Numbered from the stretch's first letter, positions 17,207 through 30,579 are shown. The stretch is DNA of 64,000 nucleotides from Actinoplanes sp. M2I2 (GCF_023544445.1 NZ_JALPVJ010000004.1:575688-639687); one strand, 5' to 3'. Translations and numbers: made by a program. The notes: generated by a model not told the origin, from the sequence alone.

Positions 17207-19111
17207 TCAGAGGCCTTCCGCTACGGCTGCGGCGATCTTCAACCAGGCGTCCTTCGTGTTGGTGGAGAGGTGGCCGTAGCGGATCGGCTCCCCCGAGTCG
17301 ATCAGCTTCTCGTACGGGGCCAGCAGCACCGCCCGCGTGCGGGCCGCGAAGTGCCGCTGGATGGCCGGCAGGTCGATGTCCTTCCGGGTCGGCGGCATCG
17401 TCACCACGCTCACGGCCTGGCGCACCAGGCGCTGCCGGCCGCTCTGCTCCAGATGGTCGAGCATCCGCGCCGCCGTCTCGGCCGAGTCGTTGCGGGCCGA
17501 CATCGTAATCACCAGCTGGTCGGTCGCGTCCATCGCCGCCTGCCAGTTCTGGGCCCGCACGTTGTTGCCGGTGTCCACGAAGATCAGCTTGTAGAACCGG
17601 CTGACGATCTCGCGGATCTCACCGAACGCGTCGGCCGTCAGCATCTCGCCCGCGGTGGCCGACTCGTCCGAGGCGAGCACGTCGAACATGCCCTCGCCCT
17701 GTGCCCGCACGTACTGCGAGAGATCGCCCACGCGCCCGTGCGAGCCCCGGAACAGATGCAGGTCGCGCATCATGTCGCGCACCGTGCGCGCGTGGAAGTC
17801 CTGCTGGGCGCGCATGCCCAGGGTGCCCTGGGTCTCGTTGTTGTCCCAGGCCAGCACGTAACCGCCGCGCTTCTGCCCGAACGTCATGGCGAGCAGCAGC
17901 ACGGCCACGGTCTTGCCGGCGCCGCCCTTGGGGTTGACCACGGTGACCTGGCGCAGCCCGCCGAAGTTGCGGCGGACCATCTCGACGTCCTGCTTGTATT
18001 CCTGCTCCCGCTTGCCCGGCGCGAGCTTGACCAGGCCCATCGTGCCCTTGCGGAGGATCGCCCGGGCTCCCTGGGTGGCCACCGGATCGGCCGGCCGGGC
18101 CATCCGGCGGCGGGCGAACTCCTCGGCGGTCGGCGTGCCGTCGGAGACCCACGGAAGGTCCTGGAAGGGGTCGGTCGCGGGCGCCGGCGGCTGCGGGTGG
18201 GGCACGGGTGCCTGCGGCGGCATCGCGCGAGGGTCCATGGTGGGCGGATAGGGCCCGGGCATCGGCCGCGGCGAGGGCTGTGGCTGCCGGCCGTCGGCCG
18301 TCGGCTGGTACGGCGGCGGGCCGGCCTGAGGCGAAGAACCGGCGTGAGGTGGCGGGCCGGCCTGAGGCTGTGGACCAGGCTGGCGCGGCGGACCGGGCTG
18401 AGACTGCGGACCGGGCTGCGCTTGCCCGTGCGGGCCGGGCTGGGGTTGCGCGTGCGGGCTGAGCTGAGGTTGCGGGCCCGGCTGCTGAGGTACGACAGGA
18501 GCGCCGGCCTGGGGCGGCGGAGCGGCCGGGCGATAGATCGCTCCATTGGCCGGCCCAGCGATGTCGGGGCGGCTCACCGGCGGCTGGTCGGGAGCGGGCG
18601 GTGCGGCGGAGGGGACAGCGCGCGGGGGCGCCGGCTCCCGCTGCCCGGCCGCCGGAGCAGCCGGACGCTGCGGCGGCTGCGCCCACGGCGAGCCGGGCGT
18701 GGTGTGCACTTCGGACGGGTCGTCGCCGGACACGGGCGCGGCTGAGGTGGGCCCGGCCGGACCGGGCGCCTGCGGCTCGAGGTTGGGCCAGGCCTGCGTC
18801 GGCGGTGGCTGCATGTCCGGGGCCGGTCGAGGGGCCGGCACCGAGAGATGGGCGGGTGGCGGCACCGGCACGGAAGCGGGCGGCGGCACCAGGATGCGCT
18901 CACCCGGCCGGTAGACGCCCGGCGCCCCGTTCGGATGGTGCGGCAGCGGCACGGGCGGTGGCGCCTCGTGCGGCACGGGCCGCCCGTGCACCGGTGTCTC
19001 CAGCTCCTCCGGCGCCCAGAACGGTTCGACGTCCCGATCGGGCGGTGCGGGGTTGTTGGACGTGCCCGGGACGTAGACGCGGTCAGCGTTCTCGTCCTCC
19101 ACCGATGCCAC
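17207..19111 (-). CDS. ParA/MinD-like ATPase with long proline-rich N-terminus
   Basis: 634 residues. Residues ~1-290 are Pro/Gln/Ala-rich and disordered. The C-terminal ~250 residues are a MinD/ParA-type P-loop ATPase with deviant Walker A NPKGGAGKT (near residue 395) and a Walker-B-like KLIFVDTGNNV. ESX-associated EspI of mycobacteria and several actinobacterial positioning ATPases share this architecture. No ParB, FtsK/EccC or WXG100 gene is adjacent, so a role in chromosome partitioning, secretion or polar growth cannot be decided. It lies 96 bp downstream of the diacylglycerol-kinase-like gene on the same strand. Confidence 0.85.
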   Translation of the reverse strand: MASVEDENADRVYVPGTSNNPAPPDRDVEPFWAPEELETPVHGRPVPHEAPPPVPLPHHPNGAPGVYRPGERILVPPPASVPVPPPAHLSVPAPRPAPDMQPPPTQAWPNLEPQAPGPAGPTSAAPVSGDDPSEVHTTPGSPWAQPPQRPAAPAAGQREPAPPRAVPSAAPPAPDQPPVSRPDIAGPANGAIYRPAAPPPQAGAPVVPQQPGPQPQLSPHAQPQPGPHGQAQPGPQSQPGPPRQPGPQPQAGPPPHAGSSPQAGPPPYQPTADGRQPQPSPRPMPGPYPPTMDPRAMPPQAPVPHPQPPAPATDPFQDLPWVSDGTPTAEEFARRRMARPADPVATQGARAILRKGTMGLVKLAPGKREQEYKQDVEMVRRNFGGLRQVTVVNPKGGAGKTVAVLLLAMTFGQKRGGYVLAWDNNETQGTLGMRAQQDFHARTVRDMMRDLHLFRGSHGRVGDLSQYVRAQGEGMFDVLASDESATAGEMLTADAFGEIREIVSRFYKLIFVDTGNNVRAQNWQAAMDATDQLVITMSARNDSAETAARMLDHLEQSGRQRLVRQAVSVVTMPPTRKDIDLPAIQRHFAARTRAVLLAPYEKLIDSGEPIRYGHLSTNTKDAWLKIAAAVAEGL

Positions 19112-19207
19112 GGATGCAAACCTCCCCGGATGCAGTGTCGACCTTGGAACAGTGTCGTCCTGGAAGCCGTGTCGAACCTGCGTACTACTTCAGCGTCGCA
19201 CAGCGGG

Positions 19208-20185
19208 TCAGCCGGCGTACACCGCCCAGGCACCGGCCTCGGTCCACCAGGAACGCTTGCGGCTCATCGCGCCGCCGACCCCGTCGTCGAGGAACTGGAT
19301 CTCGCCGTCCCGGGGCAGCACGGAGACCGCACGACCGCGCGCCCGGCGCACCTCGACACGCATCTTGGTGCCGCGGAACCGCTGCTTGACGATCGTCGGC
19401 ACGGCCACCGCCACCTCGACCTGACCGTCGACCGCGTCGCCGTCGGCCAGCAGGCGCATCCCGGCGAACTCGGCGTACCCGGCGCTGTTGCCGATCGCGC
19501 AGGCCAGGATCGGATCGGTGCCGTCGGACAGCACCGCGTCGTCCACCTCGACCCGGCCGCGCCACGGCACCGCGCGCCCGTCGTCGTCCATGCCGCCGAC
19601 CAGGGCGCCGTCCACCGTGACCGATCCGCCGTCGTTGCGCAGCAGGTCGAGCCGTCGCGCCGAGCCACTCAGGACGGCCGCGGCCACCTGCGCCGGCGTG
19701 CGGGGCAGACCCAGCTGCGCGGCCAGGTCGGTGGTGTCGCCGGCGTCGAGCGGCAGGATCGCCAGCGGAGGCAGGTCGGGCACCGTGCGGCCGGTCGGCA
19801 GGTCGGCCGGTCGCTTGCTGGGCGGCGGAGCGTACCGGCGGACCATCCGTCGCACGACGGCGCGCAACTGTCCGTCGGTGGCCGAGGCCACCACCAGCCT
19901 GATCTTGCTGTCGGCGTCGGGCCAGGTCAGGCCGTCGGGCCGGGCCGGGCCGTCGAACCGGGCGAGCACCTCGTCGATCTCCTGATCGGAGGCGGCGGTG
20001 ATCGTCTCGACCCGGGCGCCGGCCGCGGTGAGCGCCTCGGCGCAGCGCAGCACCGGAACGCGCGGCGCGCAGGCGGTGGCGGGCGTGCCACACCCACCGC
20101 ACCCGGAGCCGCACGCGTCGCCGCCGGAGCCCTGGCCGCCGGAGCCCTGGCCCTCGGCCAGGCTGAGCACCACGACGTCGTACAT
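19208..20185 (-). CDS. diacylglycerol-kinase-like (lipid kinase fold) protein
   Basis: 325 residues. After an N-terminal beta strand comes an unusual Gly/Ser/Cys insert with Cys25, Cys29, Cys32 and Cys39 (DACGSGCGGCG). The central segment LAILPLDAGDTTDLAAQLGL resembles the GTGN/DFA substrate-nucleotide loop of DAGK-catalytic proteins, here with D in place of the usual N. IGNSAGYAEFAG and the RRARGRAVSVLPRDGE C-terminal sheet also fit that fold. The start lies one base after the purA stop, so it is probably co-transcribed with purA. Lipid kinase activity is uncertain because the nucleotide loop is atypical. Confidence 0.7.
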   Translation of the reverse strand: MYDVVVLSLAEGQGSGGQGSGGDACGSGCGGCGTPATACAPRVPVLRCAEALTAAGARVETITAASDQEIDEVLARFDGPARPDGLTWPDADSKIRLVVASATDGQLRAVVRRMVRRYAPPPSKRPADLPTGRTVPDLPPLAILPLDAGDTTDLAAQLGLPRTPAQVAAAVLSGSARRLDLLRNDGGSVTVDGALVGGMDDDGRAVPWRGRVEVDDAVLSDGTDPILACAIGNSAGYAEFAGMRLLADGDAVDGQVEVAVAVPTIVKQRFRGTKMRVEVRRARGRAVSVLPRDGEIQFLDDGVGGAMSRKRSWWTEAGAWAVYAG

Positions 20186-20186
20186 C

Positions 20187-23346
<3,160 letters not shown>

Positions 23347-23429
23347 CGGTGACCTTTCGGGATGAGCCTTGTGCCTACTCGTCAGTAACCCTAGCGGCAG
23401 AGCCGCTTCCTCGTGCAGTGTGCCACTCC

Positions 23430-23469
23430 CCAACAACTGTTGGACAGTCGCCGATCGGGTGCCTAGACT
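23430..23469 (+). promoter_or_regulatory. promoter with palindromic operator for arsR-MFS-purB
   Basis: TTGGAC (23440) and TAGACT (23464) are spaced 18 bp, and the ATG follows seven bases after the -10, indicating a leaderless transcript. CCAACA-AC-TGTTGG (23430-23443) is a perfect inverted repeat overlapping the -35, and a CCAACA half-site recurs just before the start codon. This is the expected position for autorepression by the encoded regulator. Confidence 0.65.
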
Positions 23470-23476
23470 CCCCAAC

Positions 23477-23998
23477 ATGTCTTTGGGAGATGCGAGGGGC
23501 ACGGCCTCGATGCGCGCCACGGCCCATCCCGTACGGCTGCAGATCATGTCGTTGCTGACCGGTGCGCCGATGACCGCGGCCGAGGTCGCCCGCGAGCTCG
23601 GTCTGACCCACGCCAACGCCAGTTACCACCTGCGCAACCTCCACTCGGCCGGGATGATCGTCGTCGCCGGCGAGGAGAAGATCCGGGGTGGCGTCGCCAA
23701 GAGATATCGATACGATGCCGCTCGCGACCGTGCGTCCGAGACCCCCGAGCAGAAACGGGCGCTGTTCGCGGCCCTCGGCAACGAGCTGGTCCGCCGGACG
23801 GCCGGTGGGCGCTTCGAGGCCAAGATCCTGCTCGGCGACGGCGAGTTCTGGATCGACCCGGAGAAGTGGCTCGACCTGCGGCACCGGTTCAAGGATCTCG
23901 TCGCCGAGTTGCACGAAGCGGCCCAGCCGCCGCGCACCCCGGGCACCATCCGCACCAGCACCACCGTCGCGATGTTCGAGATGGAGTCGCCCGCATGA
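23477..23998 (+). CDS. ArsR-type winged-helix regulator
   Basis: 173 residues from ATG 23477. The N-terminal half is a winged helix (HPVRLQIMSLLTG, MTAAEVARELGLTHANASYHL) of the ArsR/HTH_20 type; no metal-binding Cys motif is seen. The C-terminal ~70 residues probably mediate dimerisation or ligand binding. The stop overlaps the MFS start (ATGA), so it likely controls the downstream transporter. It is probably autoregulated through the palindrome at 23430-23443. Confidence 0.88.
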   Translation: MSLGDARGTASMRATAHPVRLQIMSLLTGAPMTAAEVARELGLTHANASYHLRNLHSAGMIVVAGEEKIRGGVAKRYRYDAARDRASETPEQKRALFAALGNELVRRTAGGRFEAKILLGDGEFWIDPEKWLDLRHRFKDLVAELHEAAQPPRTPGTIRTSTTVAMFEMESPA

Positions 23999-25350
23999 GC
24001 GCTCTCGCGCCGCTTCGCATCCCCGCGTTCCGCCTGCTCATCACCGGCCGCACGGTCAACGCGCTGGGCAACTCGTTCGCGCCGATCGCGCTCGCCTTCG
24101 CCGTCCTCGACCTGACCGGCTCGGCCACCGACCTCGGCCTCGTGGTCGGCGCCCGCACGCTCGTCAACGTGGTGTTCCTGCTGTTCGGCGGCGTTCTGGC
24201 CGACCGCATGCCCAAGCACCTGCTGATGGTCGGGGCCAGCCTGGCCGCGGCCGTGACCCAGGGCCTCATCGCCGCGCTCGTGCTCACCGGCACCGCGACC
24301 ATCCCGTTACTCATCGTAATCTCGGCCCTCAACGGCCTGGTCGGCGCGCTGGCCCTGCCGGCCACCTCGTCGATCCTGCCGCAGATCGTGCCGGCCGAGA
24401 TCCGTCAGCAGGCCAACGCGCTCAACCGCCTGTCGCTGAACTCGGCCGCCGTCCTCGGCGCCCCGCTGGCCGGCGTGGTGGTCGCCGCGACCAACCCGGG
24501 CTGGGGGATCGCCGTCGACGCCCTGACCTTCCTGGTCAGCGGCCTGCTGTTCGCCTTCCTGCGGGTGCCCCGCGCGCAGGCGGCCGCCCCGGTCACCAAG
24601 GCTCCGGATGCGAAGGCTCCGGATGCGAAGGCTCCGGATGCGACGGCTCCCGGTGTGATCGGTGACGAGCAGACACCCGGCGCGGCGGCGGTCGAGCCGT
24701 CCCGCCCCAACATCTTCGCCGACCTGCGCACGGGCTGGTCGGAGTTCTGGTCGCGCACCTGGCTGTGGGCCGTCGTGGCCGGCTTCTGCGTGATCAACGC
24801 CTCGTGGAGCGGGTCGCTCTATGTCCTCGGGCCGGTCGTCGCCGACGACACCATCGGCCGCCGGGCCTGGGGTCTGGTGCTGGCCGCGCAGACCCTCGGC
24901 ATGATCGCCGGCGCGCTGATCGCGATGCGGCTGCGGATGCGCCGGATGCTGCTCTTCGGCGTGTTCAGCACCTTCTTCATGGCCGTGCCGGTGCTGATCC
25001 TGGGCACCTCTCCGCAGCTCTGGCTGCTCTTCGCCGGCGCGCTGCTGGCCGGCCTGATGCTCGAGCAGTTCGGCATCGCGTGGGAGACCACGATGCAGGA
25101 GCACATCCCGGCCGACAAGCTGGCCCGGGTCTACTCGTACGACATGGTCGGCTCGTTCGTGGCCATCCCCATCGGTGAGATGGCGGTCGGCCCGATCGCG
25201 CACGCCGTCGGGGTCGAGCCGACGCTCGTCGGGGCGACCGTGCTGATGACCCTCGCCGTGGTCGGCATGCTGTGCAGCCGGGACGTGCGCACCCTGCCGC
25301 ACGAGGTGCCCAAGGCGCAGACCGGTCCCGTGAAAGAATCGGTCGCGTGA
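23995..25350 (+). CDS. MFS transporter (DHA3-type drug exporter family)
   Basis: 451 residues with about twelve hydrophobic segments. The N-terminal LITGRTVNALGNSFAPIALAFAVLDLTGS and FGGVLADRMPKHLL loop are typical of the TIGR00900/DHA3 subgroup, proton-driven exporters of macrolides, siderophores and other small molecules. The central cytoplasmic loop (residues ~200-220) carries a four-fold KAPDA repeat from 15-bp DNA repeats at 24598-24657. Translationally coupled to the regulator upstream and to purB downstream by four-base overlaps. Confidence 0.92.
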   Translation: MSALAPLRIPAFRLLITGRTVNALGNSFAPIALAFAVLDLTGSATDLGLVVGARTLVNVVFLLFGGVLADRMPKHLLMVGASLAAAVTQGLIAALVLTGTATIPLLIVISALNGLVGALALPATSSILPQIVPAEIRQQANALNRLSLNSAAVLGAPLAGVVVAATNPGWGIAVDALTFLVSGLLFAFLRVPRAQAAAPVTKAPDAKAPDAKAPDATAPGVIGDEQTPGAAAVEPSRPNIFADLRTGWSEFWSRTWLWAVVAGFCVINASWSGSLYVLGPVVADDTIGRRAWGLVLAAQTLGMIAGALIAMRLRMRRMLLFGVFSTFFMAVPVLILGTSPQLWLLFAGALLAGLMLEQFGIAWETTMQEHIPADKLARVYSYDMVGSFVAIPIGEMAVGPIAHAVGVEPTLVGATVLMTLAVVGMLCSRDVRTLPHEVPKAQTGPVKESVA

Positions 25351-26768
25351 CCATCCCGAACGTCCTTGCCGCTCGATACGCCTCGACCGACCTCGTCGCC
25401 CTCTGGTCCCCGGAGGAGAAGATCCGCATGGAGCGCCGGCTCTGGCTGGCCGTCCTGCGGGCACAACGCGACCTGGGGGTGGCCGTTCCCGAGGGCGCCG
25501 TCGAGGCGTACGAGTCGGTGCTCGATCAGGTCGACCTGAGCTCGATCGCGGCCCGTGAGCGCGTCACCCGCCACGATGTGAAGGCCCGCATCGAGGAGTT
25601 CAGCGCGCTCGCCGGCTTCGAGCAGATCCACAAGGGAATGACCTCGCGCGATCTGACCGAGAACGTCGAGCAGCTGCAGATCAAGGCGTCGCTCGAGCTG
25701 ATCCGCGGCCGGGTGATCGCCACGCTGGCCCGGCTCACCGAGCGCGCGGTCGAGTACTCCGAGCTCGTGCTGACCGGCCGCTCGCACAACGTCGCGGCCC
25801 AGGCGACCACGCTGGGCAAGCGGTTCGCGTCGGCGGCCGAGGAGCTGCTGATCGCCTACGAGCGTCTCGACGACCTGATCGCCCGCTATCCGCTGCGGGG
25901 CATCAAGGGCCCGGTCGGCACTGCCGCCGACCAGCTCGACCTGCTCGACGGCGACTTCGACTCGCTGGGCAAGCTCGAGCAGCGCGTCGCCGGCCACCTG
26001 GGCTTCGAGCGGGTGCTCAGCAGCGTCGGCCAGGTGTACCCGCGCTCGCTCGACTTCGACGTGGTCTCGGCGCTGGCCCAGATCGTCGCCGGGCCGTCGT
26101 CGCTGGCCACCACGATCCGCCTGATGGTCGGTCAGGAGCTGGTCACCGAGGGCTTCAAGCCGGGCCAGGTCGGTTCGTCGGCGATGCCGCACAAGATGAA
26201 CACCCGATCCTCCGAGCGGGTCAACGGTCTGGCCGTGATCGTCCGCGGTTACCTGTCGATGGTCGGCGAGCTGGCCGGCGACCAGTGGAACGAGGGCGAC
26301 GTCTCGTGCTCGGTCGTCCGCCGGGTCGCCCTGCCCGACGCGTTCTTCGCCACCGACGGCCTGTTCCAGACGTTCCTCACGGTGCTCGACGAGTTCGGCG
26401 CCTACCCGGCCGTGATCGCTCGCGAGCTCGACCGGTTCCTGCCGTTCCTCGCGACGACCAAGATCCTGGTCGCGGCCGTCCGCAAGGGAGTCGGACGGGA
26501 GGTCGCGCACGAGGTGATCAAGGAGCACGCGGTGGCCGTCGCGCTGGCCATGCGGGAGAAGGGCGCCGCGGTCAACGATCTCTTCGACCGGCTGGCCGCC
26601 GACGAACGGCTCGGCCTGTCCCGCGACGAGATCGACGGCCTGGTCGCCGATCGCGCCGCCTTCGTGGGCGCCGCGTCCTCCCACGTGCACGCGGTGGCCG
26701 ACCGAGTGGCGACGATCGTCGCCGCGCACCCCGCGGCCGCGAAATACAGCCCCGCCCCGATCCTCTGA
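25347..26768 (+). CDS. purB: adenylosuccinate lyase
   Basis: 473 residues from GTG 25347, overlapping the MFS stop (GTGA). It cleaves SAICAR to AICAR and adenylosuccinate to AMP, releasing fumarate. TSRDLTENVEQLQ and the fumarase/aspartase-superfamily signature GSSAMPHKMNTRSSERV (near residue 273) are intact. The length is typical of the long actinobacterial form. Its position as third gene of an ArsR-MFS operon is unusual. Confidence 0.97.
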   Translation: MTIPNVLAARYASTDLVALWSPEEKIRMERRLWLAVLRAQRDLGVAVPEGAVEAYESVLDQVDLSSIAARERVTRHDVKARIEEFSALAGFEQIHKGMTSRDLTENVEQLQIKASLELIRGRVIATLARLTERAVEYSELVLTGRSHNVAAQATTLGKRFASAAEELLIAYERLDDLIARYPLRGIKGPVGTAADQLDLLDGDFDSLGKLEQRVAGHLGFERVLSSVGQVYPRSLDFDVVSALAQIVAGPSSLATTIRLMVGQELVTEGFKPGQVGSSAMPHKMNTRSSERVNGLAVIVRGYLSMVGELAGDQWNEGDVSCSVVRRVALPDAFFATDGLFQTFLTVLDEFGAYPAVIARELDRFLPFLATTKILVAAVRKGVGREVAHEVIKEHAVAVALAMREKGAAVNDLFDRLAADERLGLSRDEIDGLVADRAAFVGAASSHVHAVADRVATIVAAHPAAAKYSPAPIL

Positions 26769-26935
26769 GGCGCAGGCCCCAGTGGTTGAAGATTTGATCG
26801 GGCCGTGGTCGAGATCACCGACGAGTTGCCTGCTCAGCGCCGACAACGTCGTCTGCGCGACACCGGCCGACAATTCCGTGGCCGGGTTCACCAGGTAGGC
26901 TCGCAGATGCTTACACCTATCAGTCAGGAGTGCCC

Positions 26936-27193
26936 GTGGCTCGCGTCGTGGTCGACGTCATGCTGAAGCCGGAGATCCTCGACCCGCAGGGCCAGGCGGT
27001 CGCCAACGCGCTGCCCAGGCTCGGGGTCACCGATGTCTCGTCCGTCCGCATCGGTCGGCGGATCGAGATCGAATTCACCGGAGAGCCCGATCTCGACCGG
27101 GCCCGGGAGATCGCCGACAAGCTGCTCGCCAACCCGGTGATCGAAGACTTCCACATCCACGTCGTGGATGACGCTGTGGCGGAGGTTGCCTGA
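26936..27193 (+). CDS. purS: FGAM synthase small subunit PurS
   Basis: 85 residues from GTG 26936, selected because CAGGAG lies five bases upstream; a GTG at 26930 overlaps that site. [17 protein letters not shown], the [16 protein letters not shown] strand and the C-terminal [11 protein letters not shown] are the PurS signature. It forms a dimer that bridges PurQ and PurL. A TAGGCT -10-like hexamer is at 26896. First gene of purSQL. Confidence 0.95.
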   Translation: MARVVVDVMLKPEILDPQGQAVANALPRLGVTDVSSVRIGRRIEIEFTGEPDLDRAREIADKLLANPVIEDFHIHVVDDAVAEVA

Positions 27194-27195
27194 CC

Positions 27196-27897
27196 ATGCG
27201 CATCGGTGTGGTCACCTTCCCGGGTTCGCTGGACGACGGGGACGCGGCCCGGGCCGCGCGCATCGCCGGCGCCGACGTCGTCCGTCTCTGGCACGGCGAT
27301 TCCGACCTGCACGGCGTCGACGCCGTGGTGCTGCCCGGCGGCTTCTCCTACGGCGACGCCCTGCGCTGCGGCGCGATCGCCCGCTTCGCCCCGGCGATGG
27401 ATTCGATCATCGACGCGGCCCGCGGCGGCCTGCCGGTGCTCGGCATCTGCAACGGCTTCCAGATCCTCTGCGAGGCTCACCTGCTGCCCGGCGCGCTCAC
27501 CCGCAACCAGCATCTCCACTTCCGCAACCGCGACCAGTTCCTGCGCGTCGAGTCGACGGACACCGCGTGGACGAACTCGTTCACCGCCGGCCAGGAGATC
27601 CTGATCCCGGTGAAGAACGGCGAGGGTTGCTACGTCGCCGACGAGCGCACGCTCGACCAGCTCGAGGCCGAGGGCCGTGTGATCGCGCGCTACGTCCGCG
27701 GCAACCCGAACGGTTCGCAGCGTGACATCGCCGCGATCACCAACGAGGCCGGCAACGTCGTCGGCATCATGCCGCATCCGGAACACGCGGTGGAGACGCT
27801 GACCGGTCCGTCCCTGGACGGCCTCGGCTTCTTCACCTCCGTCCTGCGCGCCCTGGCCGGGGCGCCCGCGGGAGCGAACGCAGGGGGACACCAGTAA
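27196..27897 (+). CDS. purQ: FGAM synthase glutaminase subunit PurQ
   Basis: 233 residues. A class I glutamine amidotransferase that hydrolyses glutamine and passes ammonia to PurL. The nucleophile elbow is [12 protein letters not shown] (Cys near residue 87) and the His/Glu pair is in MPHPEHAVE. Starts two bases after purS; the stop overlaps the purL start by one base. Confidence 0.97.
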   Translation: MRIGVVTFPGSLDDGDAARAARIAGADVVRLWHGDSDLHGVDAVVLPGGFSYGDALRCGAIARFAPAMDSIIDAARGGLPVLGICNGFQILCEAHLLPGALTRNQHLHFRNRDQFLRVESTDTAWTNSFTAGQEILIPVKNGEGCYVADERTLDQLEAEGRVIARYVRGNPNGSQRDIAAITNEAGNVVGIMPHPEHAVETLTGPSLDGLGFFTSVLRALAGAPAGANAGGHQ

Positions 27898-30530
27898 TGA
27901 CGACGCAGCCGGACACGGCCACCAGCGGCGCGGTGACGCCGTCGGCCACGCCGAACCAGTCGCCGGCAGCGGGTAAGCCGACCGGCTTCGCCGCCACCGA
28001 CGTGCTGGTCAACGAGTTCGACGGTGGCCCCGACACCGTGCAGCGGGCCCTCAGCACGGGCGACGAGCTGCAGCCGCACACCGACCTGGGCCTCAAGGAC
28101 GACGAGTACGACCGGATCCGGCAGATCCTCGGCCGTCGTCCCACCGCCTCCGAGCTCGCGATGTACTCGATCATGTGGAGTGAGCACTGCTCCTACAAGT
28201 CGAGCAAGGTGCACCTGCGCCAGTTCGGTGACAAGGCCCCGACCGGCACCCGCATGCTGGCCGGCATCGGCGAGAACGCCGGCGTCGTGCAGATCTCCGA
28301 CGAGCTCGCGGTCACGTTCAAGGTCGAGTCGCACAACCACCCGAGCTTCGTCGAGCCCTACCAGGGCGCGGCCACCGGTGTCGGCGGCATCGTGCGCGAC
28401 ATCCTCGCGATGGGCGCCCGCCCGATCGCGGTGATGGACCCGCTGCGCTTCGGCGCGGCCGACCACCCGGACACCGCCCGCGTGCTGCCCGGTGTCGTCG
28501 CCGGCATCGGCGGCTACGGCAACTGTCTCGGGCTGCCCAACATCGGCGGCGAGATCGTCTTCGACCCCACGTACCAGGGCAACCCGCTGGTCAACGCGCT
28601 GAGCATCGGCGTGCTGCCGGTCGAGCGCCTGCAGCACAAGGAAGCGGCCGGCGTCGGCAACGTCGTCGTGCTGCTCGGCGCGCGCACCGGCCGCGACGGC
28701 ATCGGCGGCGTCTCGGTGCTGGCCTCGGCCACCTTCGACGAGGGCGCCGAGCAGCGCCGTCCGTCGGTGCAGGTCGGCGACCCGTTCATGGAGAAACTGC
28801 TCATCGAGAGCTGCCTCGAGCTCTACGACGCCGGTCTCGTGGCCGGCATCCAGGACCTCGGCGGCGCGGGCCTCACCTGCGCGCTCACCGAGACCGCGGC
28901 CGCGGCCGGCACCGGCATGCGGGTGTGGCTCGAGCGGGTTCCGCTGCGCGAGGCGTCCATGTCGCCCACCGAGATCCTGGCCAGCGAGTCGCAGGAGCGC
29001 ATGCTCCTGATCGTCACGCCGGAGAACCTCGCGGCCGTGCTCGGCGTCGCCGAGAAGTGGGGCGTGTGGGCCACCGCGATCGGTGAGGTCACCCCGGCCG
29101 AGCAGGACGGCTCACCGGGCCGCCTGGTGATCAGCTGGAACGACCACATCGTGGTCGACGTGCCGCCGGGCTCGCTGGCCGACGACGGGCCGGTCTACGC
29201 CCGCCCGATCCGCGAGCCCGCCGACCTGATACTGCTTCAGGCCGACAAGGCCGAGACGCTGCCCCGCCCCACGACCGGCGACGAGCTGCGCGAGACGGTG
29301 CTGCGCATGTCCGCCTCGCCGAACCTGTGCGACAAGACGTGGGTGACCGAGCAGTACGACCGCTATGTGCTCGGCAACACGATCCTGGCCCAGCCGGAGG
29401 ACTCCGGCGTGCTGCGCATCGATGAGCGCACCGGCCTCGGTGTCGCGCTGTCGGTCGACGGCAACGGCCGCTACGCCCGCCTCGACCCCTATGAGGGCGC
29501 GCGGCTGGCGCTGGCCGAGGCCTACCGGAACGTCGCCGTCACGGGGGCCGAGCCGGTCGCCGTGACCGACTGCCTCAACTTCGGCTCGCCGGAAGACCCG
29601 GCCGTGATGTGGCAGTTCGCCGAGGCCGTCCGCGGTCTGGCCGACGGCTGCCAGCAGCTGGGCACCCCGGTGACCGGCGGCAACGTCAGCTTCTACAACC
29701 AGACCGGCGCCGCGGCGATCCACCCGACCCCGGTGGTCGGGGTGCTGGGCGTCTTCGACGACGTCGCCCGGCGCATCCCGATGGGCTTCCCGGCCCCGTC
29801 CGCCGAGGGCGACCTGCTCTTCCTGCTGGGCGACACCGCGTGCGAGCTCTCCGGCTCCGAGTGGGCTTGGGTCACCCACGGCCACCTGGGCGGACGCCCG
29901 CCCAAGGTCGACCTCGAGAACGAGCGCCGGCTGGCCCAGCTGATGGCTCGCGCCTCGCAGGCCGGTCACGTCAGCGCGGCGCACGACCTCTCCGACGGTG
30001 GCCTGTCCCAGGTGCTGGTCGAGAGCTGCCTGCGGCGCAACGTCGGGGCCCGGATCACGCTCCCGGCCGACGGCAACTCCGCTTTCGTCCAGCTCTTCAG
30101 CGAGTCCGCCGGGCGCGCCCTGGTCGCCGTCCCGCGCGGGCACGACAAGGCGTTCGCCGGTCTCGCCGCCGAGTTCGGGGTCCCGTGCACCCCGATCGGC
30201 AGCACCTCCGCCGAGCCGGTGCTCGAGGTGCGTGACCAGTTCACCCTGCCGCTCGACGAGGCGCGCGAGGCGTACGAGGGCACGCTGCCCCGCCTGTTCG
30301 GCGGCGCGGCCGAGCTGGCCAACCGGCACGGCGATCCGGAGCACGCGGCCGACCCGACGGCGCCGGCGTCTCCCGACCGGGGCGCCGAGGTGCTGATCAC
30401 CGCGGCGGCCGGGGCGGCGATGGAGTCGGCGGCCCCGATCGAGGCGGACGGCATTCCGGCCGCCGCCGTGGCCGAGGTCAAGGAGCCGTCGCCGGCCGAG
30501 GACGACCGCCCGGGTGGCTCGGCCGACTGA
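27897..30530 (+). CDS. purL: FGAM synthase large subunit PurL
   Basis: 877 residues. It performs the ATP-dependent amidation of FGAR to FGAM in the PurSQL complex. The [12 protein letters not shown] motif, [19 protein letters not shown] (FGAM-synthase loop), and a second half beginning [15 protein letters not shown] match the small-type PurL of Gram-positives. Its normal length is ~740 residues. The extra ~90 residues after ANRHGDP are an Ala/Pro/Glu-rich, apparently disordered tail. Start follows an AGGGGGA ribosome site. A terminator hairpin lies 14 bp beyond the stop. Confidence 0.97.
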   Translation: MTTQPDTATSGAVTPSATPNQSPAAGKPTGFAATDVLVNEFDGGPDTVQRALSTGDELQPHTDLGLKDDEYDRIRQILGRRPTASELAMYSIMWSEHCSYKSSKVHLRQFGDKAPTGTRMLAGIGENAGVVQISDELAVTFKVESHNHPSFVEPYQGAATGVGGIVRDILAMGARPIAVMDPLRFGAADHPDTARVLPGVVAGIGGYGNCLGLPNIGGEIVFDPTYQGNPLVNALSIGVLPVERLQHKEAAGVGNVVVLLGARTGRDGIGGVSVLASATFDEGAEQRRPSVQVGDPFMEKLLIESCLELYDAGLVAGIQDLGGAGLTCALTETAAAAGTGMRVWLERVPLREASMSPTEILASESQERMLLIVTPENLAAVLGVAEKWGVWATAIGEVTPAEQDGSPGRLVISWNDHIVVDVPPGSLADDGPVYARPIREPADLILLQADKAETLPRPTTGDELRETVLRMSASPNLCDKTWVTEQYDRYVLGNTILAQPEDSGVLRIDERTGLGVALSVDGNGRYARLDPYEGARLALAEAYRNVAVTGAEPVAVTDCLNFGSPEDPAVMWQFAEAVRGLADGCQQLGTPVTGGNVSFYNQTGAAAIHPTPVVGVLGVFDDVARRIPMGFPAPSAEGDLLFLLGDTACELSGSEWAWVTHGHLGGRPPKVDLENERRLAQLMARASQAGHVSAAHDLSDGGLSQVLVESCLRRNVGARITLPADGNSAFVQLFSESAGRALVAVPRGHDKAFAGLAAEFGVPCTPIGSTSAEPVLEVRDQFTLPLDEAREAYEGTLPRLFGGAAELANRHGDPEHAADPTAPASPDRGAEVLITAAAGAAMESAAPIEADGIPAAAVAEVKEPSPAEDDRPGGSAD

Positions 30531-30544
30531 CAGCGACAGACGAC

Positions 30545-30579
30545 AAGAGCCGGTCAGCTTCGCGCTGACCGGCTCTTTC
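30545..30579 (+). terminator. intrinsic terminator of purSQL
   Basis: A perfect 14-bp stem AAGAGCCGGTCAGC / GCTGACCGGCTCTT with a TTCGC loop, followed by TCGTC. It begins 14 bp past the purL stop. Confidence 0.85.

Noticed and set aside
17207..19111. Chromosomal parA beside an origin
   Set aside because: No parB, gidB, dnaA or DnaA-box cluster is present and the N-terminal extension is atypical for ParA.
24598..24657. Frameshift in the MFS gene at the KAPDA repeat
   Set aside because: The units are 15 bp and keep frame; membrane helices continue on both sides.
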